A stretch of 64,000 nucleotides of DNA from Uruburuella testudinis. GTDB taxonomy: Bacteria; Pseudomonadota; Gammaproteobacteria; Burkholderiales; Neisseriaceae. Made by a program: the position numbers and the translations under genes. Below the pieces are notes generated by a model that saw only the letters and a list, made by a program, of their open reading frames with translations, ran no database searches and was not told where the DNA came from. Shown here piece after piece: positions 26,079 through 36,969 of this stretch. Within the stretch, counting starts at the first letter, position 1; each line of letters begins with the position of its first letter. Location of the stretch: the NCBI RefSeq assembly GCF_022870865.1, contig NZ_CP091508.1, positions 1,116,001 through 1,180,000 of the forward strand, in the 5' to 3' direction.

Positions 26079-26933
26079 TTATGCTGTTGCGTTGCGTTTG
26101 CCGAAATACACAAAGCCGGCAATGCCAAGCACAATCATCGGCAGGCTCAGCCATTGCCCCATCGACAAGCCCAATGTGAGCAGGCCGAGGTAGTCGTCGG
26201 GCTGGCGGGCGAATTCGGCAAGAAAGCGGAAAAAACCGTAACCGGCTAAAAACACCATGGCCACTTGGCCGGTGGGGCGCGGTTTTTTGGAAAACAGCCA
26301 CACAATCACAAACAGCGCCACGCCTTCCAGCGCAAATTGGTAAAGTTGCGAAGGGTGGCGCGGCAGCATGCCGTATTCGGCCAGCCACATTGCCCATGGC
26401 GGGTTGTGGGCGGCGGCGGCCACATCTTCATAACGCGCTTGCGGGAAACCCATTGCCCAAAATGCATTGAGGTCGGTGACGCGCCCCCACAACTCGCCGT
26501 TGATAAAATTACCGAGCCGGCCTGAAGCCAGCCCCAGCGGCACCAGCGGCGCCACAAAATCGGCCACTTTCCAAAAGCCGATGTTGTGTTTGCGGCCAAA
26601 CAGCCACATCGCCGCCAGCACGCCCAAAAAGCCGCCGTGAAACGACATACCGCCTTCCCACACTTTGAAAATATCCAGCGGATTGGCCAGATAGTCGGAT
26701 AATTTGTAAAACAATACATAGCCCAAACGGCCGCCCAGAATCACGCCGAACACGCCCCAGGTCAGAAAATCATCCAGCATTTCTTTGGTAAACACGCTGT
26801 TGCCCTGCGCAATGCGGCGGCGGCCCAGCCAGATAAACAAAATAAAGCCGACAATGTAGCTGAGCGCATACCAGCGCACGGCCAGCGGGCCGAGGCTGAT
26901 TAAAACCGGGTCGAACTGCGGATGTATCATCAT
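26079..26933 (-). CDS. lgt: Prolipoprotein diacylglyceryl transferase
   Basis: A 284-residue membrane enzyme with seven helices. The Lgt signature [14 protein letters not shown] is near residue 137, [14 protein letters not shown] (catalytic His region) near 97 and the N-terminal [12 protein letters not shown] near 20. It transfers diacylglycerol from phosphatidylglycerol to the lipobox cysteine, the first step in lipoprotein maturation, so it serves the lipoproteins encoded elsewhere in the window. Two Met codons start the frame (MMIH); the first is used here. Confidence 0.97.
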   Translation of the reverse strand: MMIHPQFDPVLISLGPLAVRWYALSYIVGFILFIWLGRRRIAQGNSVFTKEMLDDFLTWGVFGVILGGRLGYVLFYKLSDYLANPLDIFKVWEGGMSFHGGFLGVLAAMWLFGRKHNIGFWKVADFVAPLVPLGLASGRLGNFINGELWGRVTDLNAFWAMGFPQARYEDVAAAAHNPPWAMWLAEYGMLPRHPSQLYQFALEGVALFVIVWLFSKKPRPTGQVAMVFLAGYGFFRFLAEFARQPDDYLGLLTLGLSMGQWLSLPMIVLGIAGFVYFGKRNATA

Positions 26934-27321
26934 GATGTATGGCCTTGAAGTTTTTTCAGACGGCCATTATAGCCGAAAGGGGCGCGGGTGTTGCAGCGGC
27001 AAGCGTAATGAAAAGCTAAAGGCAGCGGGTGCATGCAGTCAGCCGGCTGAGTAAACGGGCATAAAAGGCCGTCTGAAAAACGATAAAAACACATCAGACA
27101 TTTTGTCGGCTGTTTAATTGTCAACGATTGGTATAAAATACGCTCAAGCTTTTATTATTCATAATAAAGGCCGTCTGAAACGTTCAGACGGCCTTAGGGT
27201 GTTCTGATGGGTCATCAATGAGGGGATTTTGACTCCTGAAAACGCAGCAGATGCGTTTGCAGGGGTAAAAAGCACCCGCAATCAACACATCAGGATGCCC
27301 TAGTATTTTCAAGGAAAAACC
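26934..27321. other. lgt-ilvD intergenic region
   Basis: A 388-base gap between divergent genes. It holds lone uptake sequences near 26957 and 27067, a short DUS-pair hairpin at about 27169-27195 and a small element copy at 27195-27302. TATAAAAT near 27133 could be a -10 box for ilvD. No gene is seen. Confidence 0.5.
27195..27302. repeat. Short TAGGGTGTCCTGACC element upstream of ilvD
   Basis: Left end TAGGGTGTTCTGATGGGTCA, right end CATCAGGATGCCCTA, about 108 bases, with a reordered interior (ACGCAGCAGATGCG). It ends 19 bases before the ilvD start, so the ribosome site lies just outside it. Confidence 0.75.
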
Positions 27322-29187
27322 ATGCCAGCCTACCGCTCCAAAACCTCTACCCACGGCCGCAATATGGCCGGCGCGCGCGCGCTGTGGCGTGCCACAGGTA
27401 TGGCCGATGATGATTTCGGCAAGCCGATTATCGCCATTGCCAACTCGTTTACCCAGTTTGTGCCCGGCCATGTACACCTGCACAATATGGGCCAACTGGT
27501 GGCGCGCGAGATTGAAAAAGCGGGCGGCATCGCCAAAGAATTCAACACCATCGCCGTAGACGACGGCATCGCCATGGGGCACGGCGGCATGCTCTACAGC
27601 CTGCCCAGCCGCGATTTGATTGCCGATTCGGTGGAATATATGGTTAACGCCCACTGCGCCGATGCGCTGGTGTGCATCTCGAATTGCGACAAAATCACCC
27701 CCGGCATGCTGATGGCCGCCTTGCGCCTGAATATTCCCACCGTATTTGTGTCCGGCGGGCCGATGGAAGCGGGCAAAGTAATCGGCGTGGCCAATATAGT
27801 CGACGAGCGCAAGCTGGATTTGGTCGACGCCATGGTAGATGCCGCCGACGACACTATCAGCGATGAAGCAGTGGCCGCGGTAGAGCGCAGCGCCTGCCCC
27901 ACCTGCGGTTCGTGTTCCGGCATGTTTACCGCCAATTCGATGAACTGCCTTACCGAAGCGCTGGGCCTGTCGCTGCCGGGCAACGGCTCGCTGCTGGCCA
28001 CCCACGCCGGCCGCAAAGAGCTGTTTCTCGAAGCCGGCCGCCTGATTGTAGAAATCACCAAGCGCTATTACGAGCAGGATGACGAACGCGTATTGCCGCG
28101 CAATATCGCCACCAAAGCCGCCTTTGAAAACGCCATGAGCCTCGATGTGGCCATGGGCGGCTCTACCAACACCGTATTGCACCTTTTAGCCGCCGCATCC
28201 GAGGCCGGCGTGGATTTCAAAATGGCCGATATCGACCGCATCAGCCGCCGTGTGCCGTGCCTGTGCAAAGTCGCCCCCGCCACCCAAAAATACCACATGG
28301 AAGACGTGCACCGTGCCGGCGGCGTGATGGGCATTTTGGCCGAACTCGACCGCGCCGGCTGTCTGCAAACCGAAGTATCTGTTATACATGCCAACTCTTT
28401 GGCCGATGCCTTGGCGCAATGGGACATCACCAACCCCGCCAACACTGAAGCGCATGCCCGTTATAAAGCCGCACCCGGCGGCGTGCGCACCACCGAAGCT
28501 TTTTCGCAAAACCGCCAATGGCCGAGCCTCGACCTTGATCGTGAAAACGGCTGTATCCGCAGCAAAGCGCACGCCTATTCGCAAGATGGCGGCTTGGCCG
28601 TATTGTTCGGCAACATCGCCGAGCGCGGTTGTGTGGTGAAAACCGCCGGTGTGGATGACAGCATTCTCAAATTCAACGGCCGCGCCCGCGTGTTTGAAAG
28701 CCAAGATGCCGCCGTGGCCGCCATTCTCGACAACCAAATCGTGGCCGGCGACATCGTGATTATCCGCTACGAAGGCCCCAAAGGCGGCCCCGGCATGCAG
28801 GAAATGCTTTACCCCACCTCTTATCTGAAATCCAAAGGCTTGGGCAAAGAATGCGCATTGCTGACCGACGGCCGTTTTTCAGGCGGCACCTCAGGCTTGA
28901 GCATCGGCCACGTTTCGCCTGAAGCCGCAGAAGGCGGCGCCATCGGTTTGGCGGAAGAGGGCGACACAGTGGAAATCGATATCCCCAACCGCAGCATCAA
29001 CCTGGCCGTGTCGTTTGAAGAGCTTGAGCGCCGCCGCGAAGCCATGGAAGCACGCGGTGCGAAAGCTTGGAAACCGCAAAACCGCGACCGCTATGTGTCT
29101 GCCGCCTTGCGCGCCTATGCCGCCATGACCACATCGGCCGACACCGGCGCAGTGCGTGATGTGTCGCAGGTTGAACGTCAAGACTAA
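27322..29187 (+). CDS. ilvD: Dihydroxy-acid dehydratase
   Basis: A 621-residue iron-sulphur enzyme of the IlvD/Edd family. Cluster and active-site motifs: [13 protein letters not shown] near residue 117, [18 protein letters not shown] near 192 and [23 protein letters not shown] near 515. The three cluster cysteines are present, which predicts an oxygen-sensitive [4Fe-4S] cluster like that of E. coli. It makes 2-ketoacids for isoleucine, valine and CoA. The start at 27322 has an AAGGAAAA site. Length matches E. coli (616). ilvE of the same pathway is in this window at 63.0 kb. Confidence 0.98.
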   Translation: MPAYRSKTSTHGRNMAGARALWRATGMADDDFGKPIIAIANSFTQFVPGHVHLHNMGQLVAREIEKAGGIAKEFNTIAVDDGIAMGHGGMLYSLPSRDLIADSVEYMVNAHCADALVCISNCDKITPGMLMAALRLNIPTVFVSGGPMEAGKVIGVANIVDERKLDLVDAMVDAADDTISDEAVAAVERSACPTCGSCSGMFTANSMNCLTEALGLSLPGNGSLLATHAGRKELFLEAGRLIVEITKRYYEQDDERVLPRNIATKAAFENAMSLDVAMGGSTNTVLHLLAAASEAGVDFKMADIDRISRRVPCLCKVAPATQKYHMEDVHRAGGVMGILAELDRAGCLQTEVSVIHANSLADALAQWDITNPANTEAHARYKAAPGGVRTTEAFSQNRQWPSLDLDRENGCIRSKAHAYSQDGGLAVLFGNIAERGCVVKTAGVDDSILKFNGRARVFESQDAAVAAILDNQIVAGDIVIIRYEGPKGGPGMQEMLYPTSYLKSKGLGKECALLTDGRFSGGTSGLSIGHVSPEAAEGGAIGLAEEGDTVEIDIPNRSINLAVSFEELERRREAMEARGAKAWKPQNRDRYVSAALRAYAAMTTSADTGAVRDVSQVERQD

Positions 29188-29207
29188 TGGTTTTAAAATC
29201 AATAACA

Positions 29208-29242
29208 AAGGCCGTCTGAAGCGTAAGTTTCAGACGGCCTTT
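29208..29242. terminator. DUS-pair terminator of ilvD
   Basis: AAAGGCCGTCTGAA and TTCAGACGGCCTTT 20 bases after the stop. Confidence 0.8.
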
Positions 29243-29255
29243 GTCGGGTAGGGGC

Positions 29256-29388
29256 TAGGGTGTCCTGGCCATTCGATTTATGGGTGTATTTTGCTCCTGC
29301 TGCGTTAAAAAGCCTCGCAAGATGTCCAATCTTGCTGCGTTTTTTGCCTGGCATCTGCATTTCATAAACGAATGGTCAGGACACTCTA
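29256..29388. repeat. TAGGGTGTCCTGACC element with internal deletion
   Basis: Left end TAGGGTGTCCTGGCCATTCG, right end CGAATGGTCAGGACACTCTA, about 133 bases, the cleanest inverted pair of the family. It is joined head-on to the next copy through a shared CTAG. Confidence 0.88.
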
Positions 29389-29495
29389 GGGTGTCCTGAC
29401 CATTCATAATGATTCAGATTTTTTGCGCTAAAAGCACATCTGCTGCGTTTTCAGGAGCAAAATGCACCCGTATATCGACACATCAGGACACCTTA
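29387..29495. repeat. TAGGGTGTCCTGACC element, short copy
   Basis: Left end TAGGGTGTCCTGACCATTC, right end CACATCAGGACACCTTA, about 109 bases, immediately after the previous copy. Confidence 0.82.
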
Positions 29496-29505
29496 GGGGT
29501 GATTT

Positions 29506-29811
29506 TCAGGCGGCATGGCGGCCGCGCTCGTTGTTGAATTCACGCACATAAGCCACCAGCGCAGTGATGCAGCCGTCGATATCGTCGACACCGGCCAAAA
29601 ACAAAATCGTGCGCAGCGACGACAAATCATGATCGGCCACCAAGGGTGCTGCATATTGGTTGGGAAACGCCAGCGGGCAGAGCCACAGCTTGTCTTCGGG
29701 GCGGTAGATGCCCAGAATTTCGTTGCGGCCGTTGTGGCGGTGCAGGGTAAACTGCACGGCGGCGCTGGCGGGTATGGCCTGTGTGGAAAGCTCGAGTTGA
29801 TGAATCTGCAT
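29506..29811 (-). CDS. Conserved hypothetical protein, 101 aa
   Basis: A small soluble protein without signal or membrane segment. It begins MQIHQLELSTQAIPASAAVQFTLHRHNGRNEILG and ends EFNNERGRHAA; I do not recognise the family. The frame is open to 29982, but the ATG at 29811 has a good ribosome site (GGAAAAGGAACC) and coding character starts there. Its end lies 10 bases from an element copy, so the last codons could have been altered. Confidence 0.65.
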   Translation of the reverse strand: MQIHQLELSTQAIPASAAVQFTLHRHNGRNEILGIYRPEDKLWLCPLAFPNQYAAPLVADHDLSSLRTILFLAGVDDIDGCITALVAYVREFNNERGRHAA

Positions 29812-30132
29812 CAGTGGTTCCTTTTCCTGTTTAGCATTTTGGGCAGCAATTGGGAGTAAATCGCCCGGGGGTGCGGATATTGCGCAAGCTGATAAAAAGC
29901 ACCCTGTAAGCCGAAAGCCGGGTGCGTTGCCGTGTTTGCCGGCAGCTTTCCGGCTGCGGCCACATCTGCGCCTGCGTTCCACCTTGCCGGCAAAGGCAGG
30001 TTGGCATGGTTTCCCAACTCATGATGTCAAGCCATCTTAATGCCGGCGCATTTACGCTGTCAACTGCTTTGATGATATTCATCGGCGGCATTTTGTGATA
30101 AGTTTGCACATCGCTGAACACTCACCGCACGG
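29812..30132. other. Gap between the 101-aa gene and cysM
   Basis: A 321-base gap with several GC-rich hairpins (GCACCCTG with its partner GGGTGC near 29900, and GCAGC-TTTCC-GGCTGC near 29943) but no recognised RNA gene or promoter with good spacing. I see no gene. Confidence 0.4.
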
Positions 30133-31026
30133 ATGATGAAAAAATACGATACTTTGGCCGATTGCGTCGGCCGCACGCCCCTGATCCGGCTGCAACGCGT
30201 GGCTGCACACACACAGGCAACGGTGCTGGCCAAGCTTGAAGGCGACAACCCCGCCGGTTCGGTTAAAGACCGCCCGGCTTTCAATATGATTGCGCAGGCC
30301 GAACAGCGCGGCGAAATCCGCCCCGGCGACAATCTGATTGAAGCCACCAGCGGCAACACCGGCATTGCGCTGGCGATGGTGGCGGCGATGAAAGGCTATA
30401 CGCTCACGCTGCTGATGCCGAAAAACGCCACCCAAGAGCGCAAAGATGCGATGGCTGCCTACGGTGCCGTGCTGATTGAAACCGACAGCATGGAAGCCGC
30501 CCGCGATCAGGCGCTGGCGATGCAGGCGCAAGGCTTGGGCAAAGTGCTCGACCAGTTCAACAACCCCGACAACAAACAGGCGCACTACCTCACCACCGGC
30601 CCTGAAATCTGGGCGCAGACTGAGGGCAGAGTCACCCATTTCGTCAGCTCGATGGGCACCACCGGCACCATCACCGGGGTGGCCAAATATTTGAAAGAGC
30701 AAAACCCGGCTGTGCAGATTATCGGCCTGCAACCCGATGCCGAATCATCGATTGCCGGCATCCGCCGCTGGCCGGCCGAATATATGCCCGGCATTTTCGA
30801 GGCAGATTTGGTCGACCAAACGTTAGATGTCAATCAGAAAGATGCCGAGAAGTTCATGCGCGAAATGGCGAGAGAAGAAGGTGTGTTTGCCGGTGTGTCG
30901 TCGGGTGCGGCGGCCATGGTGGCGGTGGATATTGCCCGACAAAACCCCGGTGCGGTGGTGGTGTGTATTATCTGCGACCGCGGCGACCGTTATTTGTCGA
31001 CCGGATTGTTCGGCAGAGCAGACTGA
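30133..31026 (+). CDS. cysM: Cysteine synthase B (O-acetylserine sulfhydrylase)
   Basis: A 297-residue PLP enzyme. PLP lysine Lys45 is in GSVKDRPAF, the phosphate loop is EATSGNTGIAL near residue 73 and GTTGTITG near 178. The ending ICDRGDRYLSTGLF is the CysM rather than CysK form. CysM makes cysteine from O-acetylserine with sulphide or thiosulphate. Two Met codons begin the frame (MMKKY); no clear ribosome site decides between them. Confidence 0.95.
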   Translation: MMKKYDTLADCVGRTPLIRLQRVAAHTQATVLAKLEGDNPAGSVKDRPAFNMIAQAEQRGEIRPGDNLIEATSGNTGIALAMVAAMKGYTLTLLMPKNATQERKDAMAAYGAVLIETDSMEAARDQALAMQAQGLGKVLDQFNNPDNKQAHYLTTGPEIWAQTEGRVTHFVSSMGTTGTITGVAKYLKEQNPAVQIIGLQPDAESSIAGIRRWPAEYMPGIFEADLVDQTLDVNQKDAEKFMREMAREEGVFAGVSSGAAAMVAVDIARQNPGAVVVCIICDRGDRYLSTGLFGRAD

Positions 31027-31040
31027 CGGATACGGTATAA

Positions 31041-31089
31041 CAGGCCGTCTGAAACCCATTGATTAAAATCATGGTTTTCAGACGGCCTG
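31041..31089. terminator. DUS-pair terminator between cysM and the LysR gene
   Basis: CAGGCCGTCTGAAA and TTTCAGACGGCCTG with a 20-base loop between convergent genes. Confidence 0.75.
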
Positions 31090-31129
31090 TCGATATTGTC
31101 AAACCAAAATATCAGGCGGCAACGCCGGG

Positions 31130-32035
31130 CTATTTTTGCAAACGGGTATACGCCTGAATCCATTCAATCATGATGCGCACTTTGGGTGTGGTGTCCATAT
31201 TGGCCGGATACACCAGATAATAGGCGCCGTGCCGTTGCAGGCGGTGGGGCCAGGCCAGATGCAGTTGGCCGGCGGCCAGCTCGCGCTGCACCAGAATTTC
31301 CGGCACCAGTGCAATGCCGCAACCGCATTCGGCCGCATGGATAACGGCATAAAAAGAATCGAAGCGCGGGCCGTTGAACGTGCCCGCCCATTCGATATTT
31401 TGCGCCAGCAGATATTCGTGCCATGCCCGCGGCCGCACGCGCGACTGTATCAGAATATAATCGGTTGATGTGGTGATGTCGGCCAACGGCGGCGGTGAAA
31501 TCTGCGGTGCGCACACCGCCACAAAATGGCCGTCAAACAACTTGATGCTGGCCAGCCCCGGCCAAACACCATCACCGTGTAAAAAGCCGATGTCCATATT
31601 TTGGTTGAATTCAGCGCAAAAATCGCCCAGCTCATCGTGAATATCCAAGTGGATGTGGGGGTGGGCTTTGCCGAAGCCTTTCAGGGCGGGAATCAGCCAG
31701 CGGGCGCCGAAAGTAGGGTGGGTGGAAATGCGCAGGGTGTCCGCCTCACTGCCGTGCGCCAACACATTCAATACGGCGTGTTCCAAATGGCTGAGCATTT
31801 CTTGGGCTTCTGTTAAAAACAGTTTGCCTGTCGGCGTGAGCTGCAAACCGTGTTGCAGGCGGTGGAATAACAAGCCGTTGAGCGTGGTTTCCAGTTGCGC
31901 CACTTGTTTGCTCACCGCACTTTGCGTCATGTGCAGCTCTTGCGCCGCCTTGGTAAAGCTCAGGTGGCGGGCCGAGGTTTCAAAGCATTGTAAAGATGAA
32001 ACCGACGGAAATTTTTTGGCAGCCAGTTTTTTCAT
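31130..32035 (-). CDS. LysR-family transcriptional regulator, GcvA-like
   Basis: A 301-residue regulator. The winged-helix domain (residues 10-70) has LQCFETSARHLSFTKAAQELHMTQSAVSKQVAQLE, close to the GcvA/AmpR subgroup, followed by a periplasmic-binding-like sensor domain with EVNISTHPTFGARWLIP-type motif (LRISTHPTFGARWLIPAL). The target genes are unknown; the gene is not divergent from a clear target, its upstream neighbour being argS. I use the ATG at 32035 since the longer frame adds 25 residues not expected in the family. Confidence 0.88.
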   Translation of the reverse strand: MKKLAAKKFPSVSSLQCFETSARHLSFTKAAQELHMTQSAVSKQVAQLETTLNGLLFHRLQHGLQLTPTGKLFLTEAQEMLSHLEHAVLNVLAHGSEADTLRISTHPTFGARWLIPALKGFGKAHPHIHLDIHDELGDFCAEFNQNMDIGFLHGDGVWPGLASIKLFDGHFVAVCAPQISPPPLADITTSTDYILIQSRVRPRAWHEYLLAQNIEWAGTFNGPRFDSFYAVIHAAECGCGIALVPEILVQRELAAGQLHLAWPHRLQRHGAYYLVYPANMDTTPKVRIMIEWIQAYTRLQK

Positions 32036-32200
32036 GATGATATCGCTGTAATGGTGTGTGTTGAAGAGCGGTTGCAAGTTGATGATAGCGAAAAACATGA
32101 TAACCGTCACTCGCCGGGAAAGCCTTGAGGCCGTCTGAAAAAGCCTTTCGCTGTTATCGTGAAAGCGGTAAAATAGCGTGAAAATTTTAAGATGAAATAT

Positions 32201-32240
32201 CAGGCCGTCTGAAAAGTGTTGTAGGGTTTCAGACGGCCTG
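32201..32240. terminator. DUS-pair hairpin upstream of argS
   Basis: CAGGCCGTCTGAAA and TTTCAGACGGCCTG 20 bases before argS. It lies between two divergent genes, so it is more likely part of a leader than a terminator. Confidence 0.5.
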
Positions 32241-32250
32241 TCGATATTGA

Positions 32251-33978
<1,728 letters not shown>

Positions 33979-33982
33979 CGAC

Positions 33983-34018
33983 AGGCCGTCTGAAAAAGGT
34001 TTCAGACGGCCTTTTTTG
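33983..34018 (+). terminator. DUS-pair terminator of argS with T-run
   Basis: AGGCCGTCTGAAA and TTTCAGACGGCCT followed by TTTTT. Confidence 0.88.
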
Positions 34019-34112
34019 TTTTATTGCGAATTTTCCTGCGGATTGCCGCATCGGCTGATTGGGTAGGGTTGCTGCCAAATAAAATTCATCAAGCACAGAA
34101 AGCAGGGTATCG

Positions 34113-34703
34113 ATGAACCGTTATGATTGGATGTTGGTCATTTTCACCGCAGTGCTGGTGTGGTCGGGCATTGCGCCGAAAGATTATCCCACTTGGGCGC
34201 TGGAAGTTTCGCCTGCTGTGATCGGTGCGGTGTTGCTGGTGGCTACGCGCAAGCGTTTTCAGTTTAGTGATTTTGCTTATTGGGTGATGTTGGCGCATGC
34301 AGTGGTGTTGATGGTGGGCGGGCATTACACCTATGCCGAAGTGCCGCTGTTTGACTGGTTGCGCGAGCCGATGGGCTGGAGCCGCAATAATTACGATAAA
34401 GTCGGCCATTTTATGCAGGGATTTTCGCCGGCGGTGATCGCGTTGGAGATTTTGTGGCGCAATCAGGTGGTAAAAAGCCGCGGCTGGCTGGTGTTTCTCA
34501 CCATTTGCGTGTGCATGGCCGTCAGCGCGGTGTATGAGTTGATTGAATGGCTGGTGGCGGTGCTCAGCCAAGAAGCCGCCGATGCCTTTCTCGGCACTCA
34601 GGGTTATGAGTGGGATACGCAGTCGGATATGCTTTGGTGTTTGATCGGCGCCTGCACCATGATGCTGCTGCAAGGGTTTGGCGGCGGTTTGCGCAGGCGT
34701 TGA
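34113..34703 (+). CDS. YjdF/DUF2238-family membrane protein
   Basis: A 196-residue membrane protein with five or six helices and the DUF2238 hallmarks GGHYTYAEVPLFDWL near residue 70, NNYDKVGHFMQGFSPAVIALE near 92 and VYELIEWLVAV near 133, rich in Asp, His and Glu within the membrane region. The role is unknown. It is a single gene with its own hairpin terminator and a normal length for the family. Confidence 0.85.
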   Translation: MNRYDWMLVIFTAVLVWSGIAPKDYPTWALEVSPAVIGAVLLVATRKRFQFSDFAYWVMLAHAVVLMVGGHYTYAEVPLFDWLREPMGWSRNNYDKVGHFMQGFSPAVIALEILWRNQVVKSRGWLVFLTICVCMAVSAVYELIEWLVAVLSQEAADAFLGTQGYEWDTQSDMLWCLIGACTMMLLQGFGGGLRRR

Positions 34704-34727
34704 TACGGATAGGTGCGTGTTGGTTGG

Positions 34728-34759
34728 AGGCCGTCTGAAACATTTGTTTCAGACGGCCT
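34728..34759. terminator. DUS-pair terminator after the YjdF-like gene
   Basis: AGGCCGTCTGAAACA and TGTTTCAGACGGCCT with a tight loop. Confidence 0.8.
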
Positions 34760-34859
34760 TGGCATGTTGCTGCGATATTTGTGTAACAAAAATGCGGTGT
34801 TTGTTTGAATGGTTGGTTCTGCTTTTGCTTTTGCTTTTGTCAGGCGTTGCCAACAGCAT

Positions 34860-35624
34860 TCAGGCCGTCTGAAAAGCCAGCAGTTGCGCCACATTTTGCT
34901 CGGTTTGGGCGGCGATTTCTGTGAGGGCGATGCCGCGCAGCGTGGCAACGGTTTCGGCGATTTTGCGCACGTTGGCGGGGGTGTTGGTTTGGTTTTTCAG
35001 CATAAACGGGCTGTCGGTTTCGAGCATGATGTGCGCCAGCGGCAATTCGGCAGCGGCACGGCGGGCTTTTTGGGCGGTGGGGTTGAGCAACAGCGAGCCG
35101 ATGCCGATTTTCAAACCGCAGCCGATCAGTAATCGGGCTTCTTCAAGGCTGCCTGAAAAAGCGTGGGCAATGCCGCCTTGTGTGAAACCGGTTTGCCGGA
35201 TGGCGGCCACGATGGCGGCGGTGGCTTTGAGGTTGTGCAGAATGACGGGGCGGCGGTGTTGTTCGGCCAATTCGAGTTGGGCGCACAATAGCTCGTTTTG
35301 CCGCGCACGTTGGGCTGCGGTTTGCTGTTTGCCGTAAAAATCAAGGCCGATTTCGCCGACCAGCGCGCGCGGATGCTGTTGGAGCAATGTGCCCAGACAG
35401 GCCAAATCGGCATCGGCGGCGGCTTCGGCAAACCACGGATGAATGCCGAGGGCGATATGCACATGCGGATGGCGGGCGAGCGCCAAAACGGCGTCAAAGT
35501 CGCTGCGTTGTGTGGCCGGCACGATAAACCGGCACACGCCGGCCTGCGCGGCATCGGCGAAGATGGCGGGCAGATTTGGGTTGAGCACGGGGTCGGCCAA
35601 ATGGCAATGGGTGTCGGTAAGCAT
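34860..35624 (-). CDS. TatD-family hydrolase (metal-dependent DNase)
   Basis: A 254-residue metal hydrolase with the TatD residues in order: DTHCHLAD at the start, LGIHPWF near residue 60, GEIGLDFYG near 92, PVILHNLKAT near 124, GIAHAFSG near 150 and LETDSPFML near 200. TatD enzymes are 3'-5' DNA/RNA exonucleases involved in repair. This one is of the YjjV subgroup by N-terminus. Its stop is part of an uptake sequence at 34861-34872, so the gene ends within it (the last residues are AFQTA). Confidence 0.92.
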   Translation of the reverse strand: MLTDTHCHLADPVLNPNLPAIFADAAQAGVCRFIVPATQRSDFDAVLALARHPHVHIALGIHPWFAEAAADADLACLGTLLQQHPRALVGEIGLDFYGKQQTAAQRARQNELLCAQLELAEQHRRPVILHNLKATAAIVAAIRQTGFTQGGIAHAFSGSLEEARLLIGCGLKIGIGSLLLNPTAQKARRAAAELPLAHIMLETDSPFMLKNQTNTPANVRKIAETVATLRGIALTEIAAQTEQNVAQLLAFQTA

Positions 35625-35638
35625 GGTGTTTGACGGTA

Positions 35639-35683
35639 GAGGCCGTCTGAAACATATTCATATTTAATGTTTCAGGCGGCCTC
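35639..35683. terminator. Hairpin between the TatD-like and DyP genes
   Basis: AGAGGCCGTCTGAAACAT with an imperfect complement (ATGTTTCAGGCGGCCTCT). The right copy has one base changed from the uptake sequence. Confidence 0.75.
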
Positions 35684-35690
35684 TACGGCT

Positions 35691-36599
35691 TTATAAACTG
35701 CGCAAGCGCTCGATACTCGGGGCGTAATAATAAGCGCCGGATACGGCAGTAGACATATGTTTGAGCAGCAGGTCGGTTTTGCCGTCGGTTTCGCCAAACA
35801 TGCTGAGCAGCTGCGCTTCGATATTGTGCAGGTTGGCGCAATAGGCGATAAACATCAGCCCGTGTTCGCCCGATACAGTGCCGAAGGGCAGGCTGCGGCG
35901 CACGATTTTGAGGCCGATGCCGTTTTCTTTGAGGTTGGTGCGGCCGAGGTGCGAATCGGGCAGGCGCACATCTTTGCTGAATTCTTCGTTGGTCGCTTTG
36001 CTGCGCCCCACGCAGCGCTCTTGTTCCGCCACGCCCACATCGGCCCATTTTTTCAAATCGTGGCGGTATTTTTGCAGCAATACATAGCTGCCGCCGCAAT
36101 CGGGGCTGCCGGCGCAGATGGTGCCGACCCGGGTAACGTTTTCATCGCCCTGCGGGTTTTCAGTGCCGTCGACAAAGCCGTCGAAGCCGCGCTCTTCCAG
36201 CAGGCGGAAACCGTGGGTTTCATCGGCTACGGTGATGTTGCCGCCGAACGCGGCGAGCACGTCGGTGGCCAGTGCGAAGTTGATGTCGTGGTGCAGTGAG
36301 GCGATGTGGATCATCACATCATGCTGCGTGGCCGGTGCCAAGCCGTTGCCGAGCGCCCGAAAAGGCTTGAGTTCGCGGCCTTCTTCGCAGTGGCCGAAGC
36401 TTTGCCACAGGCGGCTGCCGAAAGCGATGGTGAGGCCGAGGTTTGCTTGGGGAAATTGCTGTTGCAGCGCTGCCAGTGCATCAAGGCCGGTGAGGCAGGC
36501 TTGTTTGATGGCGTTTTCGCAGCCGGGCAGCACATCGGCTTCGATAAAAATACCGGCTTTACAATGGTCGGGCACAATGGCGCTTTGCGGGGTGGTCAT
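35691..36599 (-). CDS. Dyp-type heme peroxidase
   Basis: A 302-residue peroxidase of the DyP superfamily. The GXXDG motif is GFVDGTENP near residue 138, holding the catalytic aspartate, and HEM-pocket residues RSLPFGTVSGEHGLMFIAYC lie near 240. Shares the YfeX-type pattern with no Tat signal, so cytosolic. It oxidises substrates with hydrogen peroxide and has been linked in relatives to porphyrin handling. The frame is open to 36707 through an uptake sequence; the ATG at 36599 has an AAGGAGCC ribosome site. Confidence 0.92.
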   Translation of the reverse strand: MTTPQSAIVPDHCKAGIFIEADVLPGCENAIKQACLTGLDALAALQQQFPQANLGLTIAFGSRLWQSFGHCEEGRELKPFRALGNGLAPATQHDVMIHIASLHHDINFALATDVLAAFGGNITVADETHGFRLLEERGFDGFVDGTENPQGDENVTRVGTICAGSPDCGGSYVLLQKYRHDLKKWADVGVAEQERCVGRSKATNEEFSKDVRLPDSHLGRTNLKENGIGLKIVRRSLPFGTVSGEHGLMFIAYCANLHNIEAQLLSMFGETDGKTDLLLKHMSTAVSGAYYYAPSIERLRSL

Positions 36600-36692
36600 A
36601 TCGGCTCCTTGTTTGAATATTTTCTGCTGTGCATTATAACGCTTTTCAGTGATGCTTTCAGGCCGTCTGAAAAAATACAGCCGCCGGTGTAT

Positions 36693-36855
36693 CAGGGCTC
36701 TGACCATTCATATAACATTATCTTTTTTGCGCTAAAAGCACATCTGCTGCGTTAAAAAGCCTCGCAAGATGCCCAATCTTGCTACGTTTTTTTGCCCGGC
36801 ATCTGCATTTTCAGGAACAAAAATCCCCCCATAAACGAATGGTCGGCACACCCTG
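36693..36855. repeat. TAGGGTGTCCTGACC element, full copy
   Basis: Left end CAGGGCTCTGACCATTCA, right end CGAATGGTCGGCACACCCTG, 163 bases, with the standard interior. It lies in the 370-base gap upstream of the metallophosphoesterase gene, which otherwise has only uptake sequences. Confidence 0.82.
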
Positions 36856-36969
36856 GTAGTTTATGAGTATTTCAGCAGCCGCCGATTGCGTTTCTTTACT
36901 TTTCAGACGGCCTTTGAGCGGCGGCGGCCATGATAAAATTGCGGGTTTTTCAAATAAGGATATCCGCCG

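Noticed and set aside
29812..30132. Structured RNA (RNase P, SRP or 6S)
   Set aside because: Hairpins are present but no conserved motifs of these RNAs are recognisable.
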